59,967 nt of DNA from an uncultured Bacillota bacterium (GTDB lineage Bacteria > Bacillota_I > Bacilli_A > RFN20 > CAG-631), in the NCBI GenBank assembly GCA_902491575.1, contig CABUID010000013.1, forward strand, positions 1 to 59,967, written 5' to 3'. The notes beneath the pieces were generated by a model. That model was not told the origin of the DNA. It did not search any database and saw nothing but the letters and a program-made list of their open reading frames with translations. The position numbers and the translations under genes were made by a program. The first letter of the stretch is position 1. Every line of letters starts with the position of its first letter. Shown piece after piece: positions 41,242 to 49,192 of the stretch.

Positions 41242-42483
41242 ATGAGTAAAATGACTGTTACAGATCTAAAAGGATTAAAAGGAAAAGTGGTTTTTGTCCG
41301 TGTTGATTTCAACGTTCCTTTAAAAAATGGCATGATTGAAGATGACAATAGAATTGTTGCTGCTTTGCCGACAATTAAATATTTAAAAGAGCAAGAAGCA
41401 AGAGTTGTATTATTTTCACATTTAGGAAAAGTAGATCATAAAGATCCAGAAAAGTGCGCTGCAAATAAAGCTAAAAATGATATGAAATTTGTTGCACCTC
41501 GTTTAGCTGAATTATTAAATGAAGAAGTTGTTTATGTACCTGAAACACGAGGGGAAACATTAACCAACGCAATTCATTCTTTAAAAGATGGACAGGTTTT
41601 ATTAATGCAAAATACTCGTTATGAAAAAGGCGAAAGTAAAAATGATGCAGATTTAGCTAGTTATTGGGCTTCTTTAGCTGATGCATTCGTTATGGATGCT
41701 TTTGGAAGTGCACATAGAGCTCATTCATCAACATATGGAGTACCTGAAATTTTAAATTCTCAAGGTAAACCAACCGCATTAGGCTTTTTGATGCAAAAAG
41801 AAGTGGATGGTCTAAATCGTTGTGTAAATATCACCGATGAAGATCGCCCATTCGTTGCAATTTTAGGTGGTGCAAAAGTATCTGACAAGATTTTAGTTGT
41901 TGAAAAATTAATTGAAAAAGCAGATAAAGTTCTTATTGGTGGAGCTATTACTTGTACATTCTTAAAAGCTTTAGGCAAACCTGTTGGTACTTCTCGTTAT
42001 GAAGCAGATCAATTAGATTTTGCTTTAAAATGTGTTGAATTAGCAAAAGCAAAAAATAAATTGGTATTACCAATTGATCACATTGTTGCAGATGATTTTG
42101 CAATGCCATTAGATGTACGTGTAACTACTGGTGTAGAAATTGCAGAAGGATTTGAGCGTTTAGATATTGGACCAAGAACAAGAAATTATTATAATGAAAT
42201 TCTTCAAAATGCAAAAACAGTATTTTGGAATGGTCCTATGGGTGTTTTTGAAAATCCATTATTTGCAGAAGGAACAAAAGCAATTTGTGAGACTTTAACC
42301 AAATTAACTAGAGAAAAAGGTGCTTTCACTGTTATCGGTGGAGGAGATTCTGCATCTGCAGCTTCTCAAATGGGATATAAAGAAGGATTTTCACATGTAT
42401 CTACAGGTGGAGGAGCTTCTTTGGAATTGATTCAAAATGAAGGTCATTTACCTGGAATTGATGTTATTGCAGATAAAAAATAA
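41242..42483 (+). CDS. pgk: Phosphoglycerate kinase
   Basis: A 413-residue glycolytic kinase transferring phosphate from 1,3-bisphosphoglycerate to ADP. VFVRVDFNVPLKNG, the substrate motif FSHLGK, and the nucleotide site GPMGVFE / GGGDSASA are present. Slightly longer than 394-400. AAAGGAG RBS. It is the first gene of a two-gene glycolytic unit; gapA is not upstream. Confidence 0.98.
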   Translation: MSKMTVTDLKGLKGKVVFVRVDFNVPLKNGMIEDDNRIVAALPTIKYLKEQEARVVLFSHLGKVDHKDPEKCAANKAKNDMKFVAPRLAELLNEEVVYVPETRGETLTNAIHSLKDGQVLLMQNTRYEKGESKNDADLASYWASLADAFVMDAFGSAHRAHSSTYGVPEILNSQGKPTALGFLMQKEVDGLNRCVNITDEDRPFVAILGGAKVSDKILVVEKLIEKADKVLIGGAITCTFLKALGKPVGTSRYEADQLDFALKCVELAKAKNKLVLPIDHIVADDFAMPLDVRVTTGVEIAEGFERLDIGPRTRNYYNEILQNAKTVFWNGPMGVFENPLFAEGTKAICETLTKLTREKGAFTVIGGGDSASAASQMGYKEGFSHVSTGGGASLELIQNEGHLPGIDVIADKK

Positions 42484-42497
42484 AAAAGGAAGAATTT

Positions 42498-43259
42498 ATG
42501 AGAAAAAAAGTTATTGTAGGCAACTGGAAAATGAATCATACTCGCGAAGATGCATTTGCATTTGTAGAGGGGATAAAAAAGGAAGTTAAAGTTGCTAAAA
42601 ATCATGATATTTTAATTGGTATTGCTCCAACATTTATGGCTTTAGATGTAGTTGGAAAGAAAAAACCTTCAGGATTAATTCTTGCTGCTCAAAACGTAAA
42701 TGAACATGATTCAGGTGCTTATACAGGTGAAGTTTCAGTAGAAATGTTAAAAGAAGTTAAAGGATTGACTCATATCATTATTGGTCATTCTGAAAGAAGA
42801 CAATATTATGCAGAAACAAATGAAAGATGTAATGCAAAAATGATTGCCATGGAAAAAGCGAATTTAACACCTATTTATTGTGTTGGAGAAACATTAGAAC
42901 AATTTGAAGCTAAAAAAACCAAAACAATTGTGAAGGAACAAATAGTGAAGGGATTATTGAATTTATCTGCAGATTTTGTTTCAAAAATGATTATTGCTTA
43001 TGAACCTGTTTGGTCCATTGGAACAGGAAAAAATGCTTCGAAGGAAATTGCTCAAGATATTTGTAGTTTTATTCGTAAAGAAGTAGCAAAACTTTATGGA
43101 AAGAGAATAGCAAATAAAGTCATCATACAATATGGTGGCTCTGTAAAACCAAATAATGTTAAAGAATATTTGACACAACCAGACATTGATGGAGCATTAG
43201 TTGGTGGAGCATCATTAAAAGCAGAAACATTTATTGAACTTATTTCAAATTTATATTAA
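42498..43259 (+). CDS. tpiA: Triosephosphate isomerase
   Basis: A 253-residue TIM barrel interconverting glyceraldehyde 3-phosphate and dihydroxyacetone phosphate. WKMNHT near the start (Asn/Lys), the catalytic His in IIGHSERR and the catalytic Glu in AYEPVWSIGTG are intact. 14 nt after pgk, AAAGGAAGA RBS, followed by a terminator. Confidence 0.98.
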   Translation: MRKKVIVGNWKMNHTREDAFAFVEGIKKEVKVAKNHDILIGIAPTFMALDVVGKKKPSGLILAAQNVNEHDSGAYTGEVSVEMLKEVKGLTHIIIGHSERRQYYAETNERCNAKMIAMEKANLTPIYCVGETLEQFEAKKTKTIVKEQIVKGLLNLSADFVSKMIIAYEPVWSIGTGKNASKEIAQDICSFIRKEVAKLYGKRIANKVIIQYGGSVKPNNVKEYLTQPDIDGALVGGASLKAETFIELISNLY

Positions 43260-43269
43260 ACCTATTATG

Positions 43270-43300
43270 AAAGAGTACATTTTAGAATGTACTCTTTTTT
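43270..43300 (+). terminator. pgk-tpiA terminator
   Basis: AAAGAGTACATT / AATGTACTCTTT, a perfect 12-bp stem with a TTAG loop and T tail. Confidence 0.92.
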
Positions 43301-43310
43301 CAACCCGTTG

Positions 43311-43339
43311 TTTACAATTAATAGCTCTTATTGTATAAT
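43311..43339 (+). promoter_or_regulatory. queT promoter
   Basis: -35 TTTACA (43311-43316), 17-nt spacer, perfect -10 TATAAT (43334-43339). Transcription would begin just ahead of the riboswitch. Confidence 0.75.
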
Positions 43340-43351
43340 ATTTAAGCAAAT

Positions 43352-43403
43352 ATTAGTGGTTTTATTCCTTCTTGGCACCCCACTATAAAAAATCAATGGA
43401 GGT
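43352..43403 (+). promoter_or_regulatory. preQ1-I-type riboswitch (translational)
   Basis: The hairpin AGTGG (43355-43359) / CCACT (43380-43384) is followed by the A-rich tail ATAAAAAATCAA, as in preQ1 class I aptamers, where the tail folds back into the hairpin loop as a pseudoknot. The GGAGG of queT (43398-43402) is directly behind, so ligand binding would hide it and lower translation. The hairpin loop is longer than in the Bacillus aptamer, and the tail reads UCAA where CUAA is usual. The downstream gene encodes the expected transporter. Confidence 0.75.
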
Positions 43404-43409
43404 TTTTTT

Positions 43410-43901
43410 ATGCAAAAAAATAATAAAAGTATTGTAAAAAGTATTTGTTTTAATGCCTTGTTCGCCAGTCTTTATTTAGCTTTAGTATTTGCTTTTGGTG
43501 ATTTGTCTTTTGGCTTCGCTAATGGTTTAATTTCTTTTCGTGTGGCAGAAATAATCATTCCTTTATGTTGTTTTGATAAAAGATATATACCTGGGGCTAT
43601 TTTGGGATGTTTTTGTGCAAATCTTTTAGGGGGTCAAATCCTAGATATCATTATAGGGACTTTACAGACTTGTTTAACGGTTTTAGTTTTATATTTTGTT
43701 AAACCTAAACCATTATCCCTTTTGTTAGGTGCTTTCATTTGTGGTGTAATTATTGGAATTGAATTGTATATATTAGGATTTTCTTCCATCGGCTATTGGA
43801 TTGTTCTTACAACTTTTATTGGCGAATATTTTATTTTAGAAGTAGGTTATTTGATTATCAAAAAATTTTATTATTCATTAAATTTAGATAAAATATTTTG
43901 A
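43410..43901 (+). CDS. queT: Queuosine precursor transporter, QueT family
   Basis: A 163-residue membrane protein with about five or six helices, matching the QueT family (COG4708/DUF988): NALFASLYLALVFAFGDLSFGFANGLISFRVAE at the N terminus and GAILGCFCANLLGG. It acts as an S component for uptake of a queuosine precursor, probably with the EcfA1-EcfA2-EcfT module encoded at 33294-35859. Translation should be shut off by preQ1 through the riboswitch just upstream. TGA stop. Confidence 0.9.
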   Translation: MQKNNKSIVKSICFNALFASLYLALVFAFGDLSFGFANGLISFRVAEIIIPLCCFDKRYIPGAILGCFCANLLGGQILDIIIGTLQTCLTVLVLYFVKPKPLSLLLGAFICGVIIGIELYILGFSSIGYWIVLTTFIGEYFILEVGYLIIKKFYYSLNLDKIF

Positions 43902-43931
43902 TATTATTTAAGAATTTTTTTAATAAAATTG

Positions 43932-43937
43932 TATAAT
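43932..43937 (+). promoter_or_regulatory. -10 element of the cysS unit
   Basis: A perfect TATAAT 22 nt upstream of the GTG start, which would place the RNA start right at the ribosome binding site. No good -35 is seen. Confidence 0.45.
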
Positions 43938-43959
43938 ATATATGAAAGGGGAGATTTTT

Positions 43960-45300
43960 GTGCGAAATATTCATCTTTATGACAGCAAAAGCAAAAAAAT
44001 TGTAGAATTACATCCAGCGATAGACGGGAAAGTTTCTATTTATTGCTGTGGACCAACAGTTTATAATCATGCGCATATTGGAAATATTCGACCTATGATC
44101 GTTTTTGATAATCTTCGACGATTATTAAAAGAAGTCGGCTATGAAGTATTATTTATTTCAAATTATACGGATGTTGATGATAAAATTATAAATGAGGCCA
44201 TTAAAGAAGCATGTAGTGAAAAGGAAATTACAACTAAATATATTGCTGCATATGAAGATTTAAGATATGCCTTAAATGCTCCTCTTCCTGATGAAACTCC
44301 AAGAGTAACTTTTTATATGGAAAAAATTATAGATTTCATTCAAACACTTGTCATAAAAGATTATGCATATGTAATAGATGGTGATGTTTACTTTAGGGTT
44401 TCTAAGATACCAACCTATGGATCAATTTCAAATCGAAATATCGAAGATTTACTTGTTGGTGCACGAATTGAAGAAAATGATAAAAAAGAAAATCCATTAG
44501 ATTTTTGTCTTTGGAAAAGTACTAATATCGGGATAAATTGGACATCACCATGGTCAAAAGGTAGACCGGGTTGGCATACTGAATGTGTAGCGATGATAAA
44601 TGATCTCACCAAAAATACTTTTGTAGATATACATGGTGGTGGAATGGATTTGAAATTCCCACATCATGAAAATGAGGAAGCACAAGCATATGCCTATTGT
44701 AACCATTCTTTGGCATCGATATGGATGCATAATGGTATGGTTAATGTAAATAATGAAAAAATGTCAAAATCTTTGGGAAATTTTATTTTAGGAAAGGATT
44801 TAATTAATCAATATGGTGGCCAAATAGTGCGATGGGTGATAAATTCAACACATTATCGTGCACCTATTAATTTTACGGACGAAATATTTTCATCTGCAAA
44901 TAGTGAATTAAACAAAATATATACATCATTGAAACAAGCATCTTTACATTTAGATTTAGCGAATGCATTTAATGATCTTATAGATGATTTATATGTCGAT
45001 AAGTTTCTTACTTGTTTGGCGGATGATTTAAATGTGTCTGGAGCAATAACGATTCTATTTGATGTAGTTAAGGAAATCAATCAATCAATTCGTGTTCGTG
45101 ATTTGGATTTATCTAAAATATCAAAATTATATAATACAGCAAACTATATGCTAAATTTAATAGGAATGTATAAATACGAGAAGAAATTAAGTGCGGAAGA
45201 AAGAAATCTTTATCATGATTGGCAAGACGCTAAAAAAGATAAAAATTTTGAGAAAGCCGATAAATTGAGACAAGTATTAGTAGAAAAAGGAATTTTATAA
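43960..45300 (+). CDS. cysS: Cysteinyl-tRNA synthetase
   Basis: A 446-residue class I synthetase. The zinc/Cys site begins YCCGPTVYNHAHIGN (HIGH-like HIGN at 39-42), and KMSKS is at 267-271. The start is taken as GTG 43960, 6 nt after AAAGGGGAG; the ATG at 43942 lies upstream of that RBS and would put it inside the gene. It begins the cluster cysS-rlmB-sigma-rpmG-secE-nusG. Confidence 0.96.
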   Translation: MRNIHLYDSKSKKIVELHPAIDGKVSIYCCGPTVYNHAHIGNIRPMIVFDNLRRLLKEVGYEVLFISNYTDVDDKIINEAIKEACSEKEITTKYIAAYEDLRYALNAPLPDETPRVTFYMEKIIDFIQTLVIKDYAYVIDGDVYFRVSKIPTYGSISNRNIEDLLVGARIEENDKKENPLDFCLWKSTNIGINWTSPWSKGRPGWHTECVAMINDLTKNTFVDIHGGGMDLKFPHHENEEAQAYAYCNHSLASIWMHNGMVNVNNEKMSKSLGNFILGKDLINQYGGQIVRWVINSTHYRAPINFTDEIFSSANSELNKIYTSLKQASLHLDLANAFNDLIDDLYVDKFLTCLADDLNVSGAITILFDVVKEINQSIRVRDLDLSKISKLYNTANYMLNLIGMYKYEKKLSAEERNLYHDWQDAKKDKNFEKADKLRQVLVEKGIL

Positions 45301-45301
45301 A

Positions 45302-46024
45302 ATGGAATATATATTTGGAAAAAACACCATCGAATCTTTTATTGATAATAAAAGTATCCAAGAAATTTTTATTCTTCCCAACTTTACAGATGATAGAATT
45401 TTAAAAAAAATAAGACAATCAAATATAAAATTAACTGTCAAAGATAAAACTTTTTTTGAAAAAATAACACAGGGATCAAAGCATCAAGGAATTATTGGCG
45501 TTATCAAAAATTATGAATATGTTTCTTTGCAAGAAATACTTTTAAATGCAAAAAAAAGCAATAAAAAATATCCATTTATTGTTGTTTTAGATGGAATTGA
45601 AGATCCACATAATTTTGGAGCTATCATAAGAACATGTGAAGCATTTTCTGTGGATGGGATAATTATTCCAAAGCACCATGGCTGTCCAATCAACGCTACA
45701 GTTGCAAAAGTTTCAACTGGTACAATTGCTAATATGAAAATTGCACAAGTGACCAATATTACTCAAACTTTAAAAGAATTAAAAGATAACGGATTTTGGA
45801 TTTTTGCTGCTGAAGCTACAAATAGCCAAAAATATCATGAAATGGATTATCATTGTCCGGTTGCTTTGGTGATGGGATCTGAAGGTTATGGAATATCACG
45901 ATTAGTCAAAGAACAATCAGATTTTAATATTGCTATTCCAATGAATGGGAAAGTAAATTCTTTAAATGTTTCAGTTGCTACTGCAATTCTTGTATCCTAT
46001 ATTAACCTAAAACAAAACTCTTAA
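45302..46024 (+). CDS. rlmB: 23S rRNA (guanosine(2251)-2'-O)-methyltransferase
   Basis: A 240-residue SPOUT/TrmH-type methyltransferase acting on the P-loop of 23S rRNA. VVLDGIEDPHNFGAIIRTCEAF, VMGSEGYGISRLV and IPMNGKVNSLNVSVATAIL form the knotted SAM site. It starts one base after cysS. In Bacillus mrnC lies between them; here it is missing. Confidence 0.93.
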   Translation: MEYIFGKNTIESFIDNKSIQEIFILPNFTDDRILKKIRQSNIKLTVKDKTFFEKITQGSKHQGIIGVIKNYEYVSLQEILLNAKKSNKKYPFIVVLDGIEDPHNFGAIIRTCEAFSVDGIIIPKHHGCPINATVAKVSTGTIANMKIAQVTNITQTLKELKDNGFWIFAAEATNSQKYHEMDYHCPVALVMGSEGYGISRLVKEQSDFNIAIPMNGKVNSLNVSVATAILVSYINLKQNS

Positions 46025-46050
46025 AGTTTGCTTTGTGAAAGGACATAAAA

Positions 46051-46662
46051 ATGCAAGATAATAAAGAAAATGAAATTAAAGTTTTAGATGATGAAATGAT
46101 TGATATACAAAATAAGATTATTGAGTACATTAATGCTTATGATAATTTTATCAATAAAATCGCTTATAGTGTGAATCGAAAATGTCCAAAATTGGAATTT
46201 GAAGATATAAAACAACAGATTCTTTTGGCGCTTTTTACAAATGTAAATACCTTTGACGAAACGAGAAATGCTTCTGCGAACACCTATTTTTCACAAATCG
46301 CTTTAAATGCTGCTAACAATATTATAAAAAAATACTGGCAAATAAAAAATAAGATTAATGTTGAATGTGTTTCTTTAGATTCTTATATTAAAGAAAATGA
46401 TGAACATTCAGGACAATTTGTGAATATTTTTCCTGAAGCAAATGAAAGTTCTTTACATCCTGAAAATTATTTTCGCAGAAACGATTTAATTCACCATATT
46501 CATTTGGCTATGAATAACTTATCGCCATTTGAAAGAAAAGTTTTTCTATTGTATATGGATGGATATAGTATTGATGAAATAGCTCTTAAAGTAAAAAAGA
46601 CGAAAAAGACAATTTATAATGTTTTAAGAGTTATTAAAGAAAAAATAAAAAATAGCATATAA
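46051..46662 (+). CDS. Sigma-70 family factor at the sigH position
   Basis: A 203-residue sigma factor with a region 2-like part (FINKIAYSVNRKCPKLEFEDIKQQILLALFT... ANTYFSQIALNAANNIIKKYWQ, about 37-107) and a region 4 helix-turn-helix (LSPFERKVFLLYMDGYSIDEIALKVKKTKKTIYNVLRVIKEKI, about 157-200). Region 3 is missing, as in SigH-like and ECF-like factors. Its place between rlmB and rpmG-secE-nusG is that of Bacillus sigH, so it may be a divergent orthologue; sequence similarity is low. Promoter targets unknown. RBS AAAGGA. Confidence 0.82.
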   Translation: MQDNKENEIKVLDDEMIDIQNKIIEYINAYDNFINKIAYSVNRKCPKLEFEDIKQQILLALFTNVNTFDETRNASANTYFSQIALNAANNIIKKYWQIKNKINVECVSLDSYIKENDEHSGQFVNIFPEANESSLHPENYFRRNDLIHHIHLAMNNLSPFERKVFLLYMDGYSIDEIALKVKKTKKTIYNVLRVIKEKIKNSI

Positions 46663-46714
46663 TGAATCATTTTATTTCAAAAAAGGATTTTGCAATTTAA
46701 AATTCAAATAATAT

Positions 46715-46743
46715 TTGACTATTTTTTACTTGCGTAGTAAAAT
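46715..46743 (+). promoter_or_regulatory. rpmG-secE-nusG promoter
   Basis: -35 TTGACT (46715-46720), 17-nt spacer, -10 TAAAAT (46738-46743), 23 nt before the rpmG start. Confidence 0.75.
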
Positions 46744-46766
46744 ATCCTAGATGGAGTGTGAAAATT

Positions 46767-46916
46767 ATGCGAGAAAAGATTATTTTGGTTTGCACTGAAT
46801 GTTTGTCCCGTAATTATACTACTTCAAAGAAAAAAGCAGTAGCAACTCAAAGACTGCAAGTGAGTAAATTTTGTCCAAAATGTAACAAACATACGTTGCA
46901 CAAAGAAAGTAAATAG
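46767..46916 (+). CDS. rpmG: Ribosomal protein L33 (zinc form)
   Basis: A 49-residue large-subunit protein: MREKIILVCTECLSRNYTTS followed by a basic stretch and KFCPKCNKHTLHKESK. Cys9, Cys12, Cys36 and Cys39 form the zinc site. The gene lies directly before secE, as in many Firmicutes. GGAG is about 11 nt upstream. Confidence 0.95.
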   Translation: MREKIILVCTECLSRNYTTSKKKAVATQRLQVSKFCPKCNKHTLHKESK

Positions 46917-46929
46917 GAGGAATCTTATT

Positions 46930-47160
46930 ATGAGTTTTTTTAAATGGTTATGGAAAGGGTGCAAAGCAACAGGTATTGCTTTTGCTAATTTCTTTAAAGG
47001 TGTTATTAGAGAAATCAAAAGAATTCGTTGGCCAAAAAAGAAACAAATGGCTGAAAATACAGTTACTGTAGTTGTTTTTTCGGCATTTTTTGCTTTGTTT
47101 TTTAGTGCTTGTTATACAATTGGACAGGCTGTATTATCTGCTTTAGGCTATTTTAGTTAA
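46930..47160 (+). CDS. secE: Protein translocase subunit SecE
   Basis: A 76-residue single-pass partner of SecY. The conserved amphipathic hinge FFKGVIREIKRIRWPKKKQM precedes the membrane helix (about 48-70). AGGAGG RBS overlaps the rpmG stop region. Confidence 0.96.
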   Translation: MSFFKWLWKGCKATGIAFANFFKGVIREIKRIRWPKKKQMAENTVTVVVFSAFFALFFSACYTIGQAVLSALGYFS

Positions 47161-47175
47161 AGATGGTGAAAGAAA

Positions 47176-47727
47176 ATGGAAATATTAGAAAAAAACTGGT
47201 ATGTTGTGAATACCTATGCAAGTCATGAAAATAAAGTCAAAGATAATATTGTTCGTCGTATTGAGTCAATGAATATGCAAGACTATATTTTCCGTGTAGT
47301 TGTTGCTGAATATGAAGAACCCGTAAAAAAAGATGGTGCTATTGTCCCTGGAAAATATAAAACAAAAAATATGTATCCTGGCTATATTTTTATTGAAATG
47401 ATTATGACAGATGAAGCTTGGTATGTTGTTCGTAATACACCAGGTGTTACAGGATTTATTGGCTCTTCTGGAAAAGGTGCAAAACCATTTCCAGTATCAA
47501 CTAGTGAAATTGAATCTGTCTTAAAGCGTGTTGGCTTAAGCGAAAACAATTCGACAAGTGAATATAAAGTCGGAGATACAATTCGAATTGTAAATGGTCC
47601 ATTTACAGAACAAATCAGTGTTGTTGAAGCTGTGGATGAAGAAAAGGGCTTAGTTACAATTAAAACCGTTATTTTTGGTAGAGAACAAGAATTACAAGTA
47701 TCTGTTAATGATATTGAAAAGTATTAA
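47176..47727 (+). CDS. nusG: Transcription termination/antitermination protein NusG
   Basis: A 183-residue elongation factor binding RNA polymerase. The N-terminal NGN domain (WYVVNTYASHENKVKDNIVRRI, MYPGYIFIEM, VRNTPGVTGFIG) and a C-terminal KOW domain (FKVGDTIRIVNGPFTEQISVVE-like) are clear. 15 nt after secE; followed by a strong terminator. Confidence 0.97.
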   Translation: MEILEKNWYVVNTYASHENKVKDNIVRRIESMNMQDYIFRVVVAEYEEPVKKDGAIVPGKYKTKNMYPGYIFIEMIMTDEAWYVVRNTPGVTGFIGSSGKGAKPFPVSTSEIESVLKRVGLSENNSTSEYKVGDTIRIVNGPFTEQISVVEAVDEEKGLVTIKTVIFGREQELQVSVNDIEKY

Positions 47728-47736
47728 TAAACAATT

Positions 47737-47770
47737 AAGTAAATACAAAATGTATTTACTTTTTTATTTT
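47737..47770 (+). terminator. rpmG-secE-nusG terminator
   Basis: AAGTAAATAC / GTATTTACTT, a perfect 10-bp stem with an AAAAT loop and T-rich tail. Confidence 0.92.
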
Positions 47771-47782
47771 ATAAAAAAAATA

Positions 47783-47812
47783 TTGCATTCTAGTTTATGT
47801 TTATTGTATAAT
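47783..47812 (+). promoter_or_regulatory. rplK-rplA promoter
   Basis: -35 TTGCAT (47783-47788), 18-nt spacer, perfect -10 TATAAT (47807-47812); transcription would start near 47819. Confidence 0.75.
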
Positions 47813-47818
47813 AATTTA

Positions 47819-47910
47819 GCGTATGTGTCGCGTACGCGTACGCGTAATACTTTGCGTCGTAGTGGAAGAAAATTATTTCATTAACACCACGACACGAACA
47901 AACAATAAAA
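47819..47910 (+). promoter_or_regulatory. Structured leader of the rplK-rplA mRNA
   Basis: Two mutually exclusive long-range helices are visible: GTGTCG (47825-47830) with CGACAC (47890-47895), or GTCGT-A-GTG (47856-47864) with CAC-C-ACGAC (47885-47893, one A-C mismatch). A 6-bp hairpin (47829-47844) lies between the promoter and the second helix. The layout suits autogenous control, most likely by L1 as in other bacteria, but no L1 consensus is certain. Confidence 0.6.
47829..47844 (+). repeat. CGCGTA palindromic repeat in the rplK leader
   Basis: CGCGTACGCGTACGCG: two and two-thirds copies of CGCGTA forming a perfect palindrome, able to fold as a 6-bp stem with a CGCG loop. CpG density is extraordinary for this AT-rich DNA. 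Confidence 0.85.
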
Positions 47911-47923
47911 GGAGGATATGCTC

Positions 47924-48337
47924 GTGAGTAAAAGAGTCGCAAAGGTAGTTAAACTACAAATTCCTGCTGGCCAAGCCAAACCAGGACCAGCTTTAGCATC
48001 AGCTGGTATTATGATGCCAAAATTCTGCTCTGATTTTAATGCAAAAACTGCAGATAGAGCGGGTGAAGTTGTTCCAGTAATTATTACTGCTTATGAAGAT
48101 AAGAGTTTTGATTTCGTTTTAAAAACAACTCCAGCTACTTTTAAATTAAAAGAAGCTGCAAAAATTAATAAGGGATCAGCTACTCCAAATTCAGTAAAAG
48201 TAGGAAAGGTTACAAAAGAACAAATAAAGGCAATCGCTGAATATAAGATGCCTGATTTAAATGCTAATGACATTGAAGCTGCAATAAAAATTATTGAAGG
48301 TTCAGCAAAATCAATGGGATTAGAGATTGTAGATTAG
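47924..48337 (+). CDS. rplK: Ribosomal protein L11
   Basis: A 137-residue protein of the GTPase-associated centre, binding 23S helices 43/44. GTG 47924 is chosen, 8 nt after AAAAGGAGG; ATG 47918 is only 2 nt away. VVKLQIPAG, FCSDFNAKT and MPDLNANDIEAAIKIIEG are typical. The proline-rich segment reads QAKPGPALASAGI, about four residues shorter than the usual PAPPVGPALGQAGV; I recall mycoplasma L11 being the same. This segment is the thiostrepton contact and affects RelA activation. Confidence 0.96.
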   Translation: MSKRVAKVVKLQIPAGQAKPGPALASAGIMMPKFCSDFNAKTADRAGEVVPVIITAYEDKSFDFVLKTTPATFKLKEAAKINKGSATPNSVKVGKVTKEQIKAIAEYKMPDLNANDIEAAIKIIEGSAKSMGLEIVD

Positions 48338-48352
48338 TAGGAGGACAATGAA

Positions 48353-49039
48353 ATGGCTAAATATGGAAAAAAATATCTAGAAGCTTCAAAATTAATTGAT
48401 TCTACTAAATCATATGGAGTATTTGAAGCATTACAACTTGCTCAAAAAACAAATACAACAAAATTTGATGCGTCTGTTGATGTATCTTATAATTTAAATA
48501 TTGATCCACGTTATGCTGATCAACAAATTCGTGGAGCTATCGTATTACCAAATGGCACAGGTAAATCTAAAGTGGTTCTTGCTATTACAGACAAAATTAA
48601 AGATGCTACAGAAGCTGGCGCTGATTTTGTTGGTGGCAAAGAAATGTTAGATAAAATTAAAAACGAGAATTGGTTTGGCTTTGATGCAATTGTAGCCACA
48701 CCAAACATGATGGGTGAACTTGGTAAATTAGGACGTTTATTAGGTCCAAAAGGTTTAATGCCAAATCCTAAAACTGGAACTGTAAGCCCAGATATCGCCA
48801 AAGCAGTAAAAGAGATTAAAGCTGGTAAAGTTGAATATCGTGCTGATAAACAAGGAAATATTAATGTTTCCATTGGCAGAGTATCCTTTACAGCAGAAAA
48901 ATTAGAAGAAAATTTCAAAGCATTAAAAGATGCCATTATGAAAGCAAAACCTTCAACAATAAAAGGGGCTTATATTAAAAATGTAGTAGTATCTTCTACT
49001 ATGGGTCCTGGTGTAAAAGTTGATTTTTCTAATTTTTAA
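48353..49039 (+). CDS. rplA: Ribosomal protein L1
   Basis: A 228-residue L1-stalk protein that releases deacylated tRNA and in many bacteria represses its own operon. GKKYLEASKLIDSTKSY, LGKLGRLLGPKGLMPNPKTGT and KAKPSTIKGAYIKNVVVSSTMGPGVKVD are diagnostic. AGGAGG RBS, 15 nt after rplK. Confidence 0.98.
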   Translation: MAKYGKKYLEASKLIDSTKSYGVFEALQLAQKTNTTKFDASVDVSYNLNIDPRYADQQIRGAIVLPNGTGKSKVVLAITDKIKDATEAGADFVGGKEMLDKIKNENWFGFDAIVATPNMMGELGKLGRLLGPKGLMPNPKTGTVSPDIAKAVKEIKAGKVEYRADKQGNINVSIGRVSFTAEKLEENFKALKDAIMKAKPSTIKGAYIKNVVVSSTMGPGVKVDFSNF

Positions 49040-49054
49040 TTAAATAGGTTCTTC

Positions 49055-49166
49055 CAATACGCCCAAGACAGCAACTGCTATCATGCTTAATTCGTTGCCG
49101 AGGATATGAAAGACATAGAAAATAACAAAATTCTCAATGAATTTCTATAATATATGGCGCGTATTG
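49055..49166 (+). promoter_or_regulatory. L10 leader (autoregulatory site of rplJ-rplL)
   Basis: Matches the L10 leader pattern: AAGACAGCAAC (49065-49075) faces GTTGCCGAGG (49094-49103), with GCAAC/GTTGC as stem and the GACA and CGAGG flanks forming the binding site for the L10-(L7/L12) complex. An 8-bp perfect closing stem CAATACGC (49055-49062) / GCGTATTG (49159-49166) encloses the element and a smaller hairpin AAATTC/GAATTT. The closing strand ends about 15 nt before the rplJ RBS, favouring translational control. Confidence 0.82.
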
Positions 49167-49192
49167 TTATAAAATAACAGGAGGTGCGATGA

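Noticed and set aside
43352..43403. preQ1 class II (COG4708) riboswitch
   Set aside because: The downstream gene is COG4708-like, but the hairpin plus A-rich tail directly before the RBS fits class I; the class II embedded hairpin is not evident.
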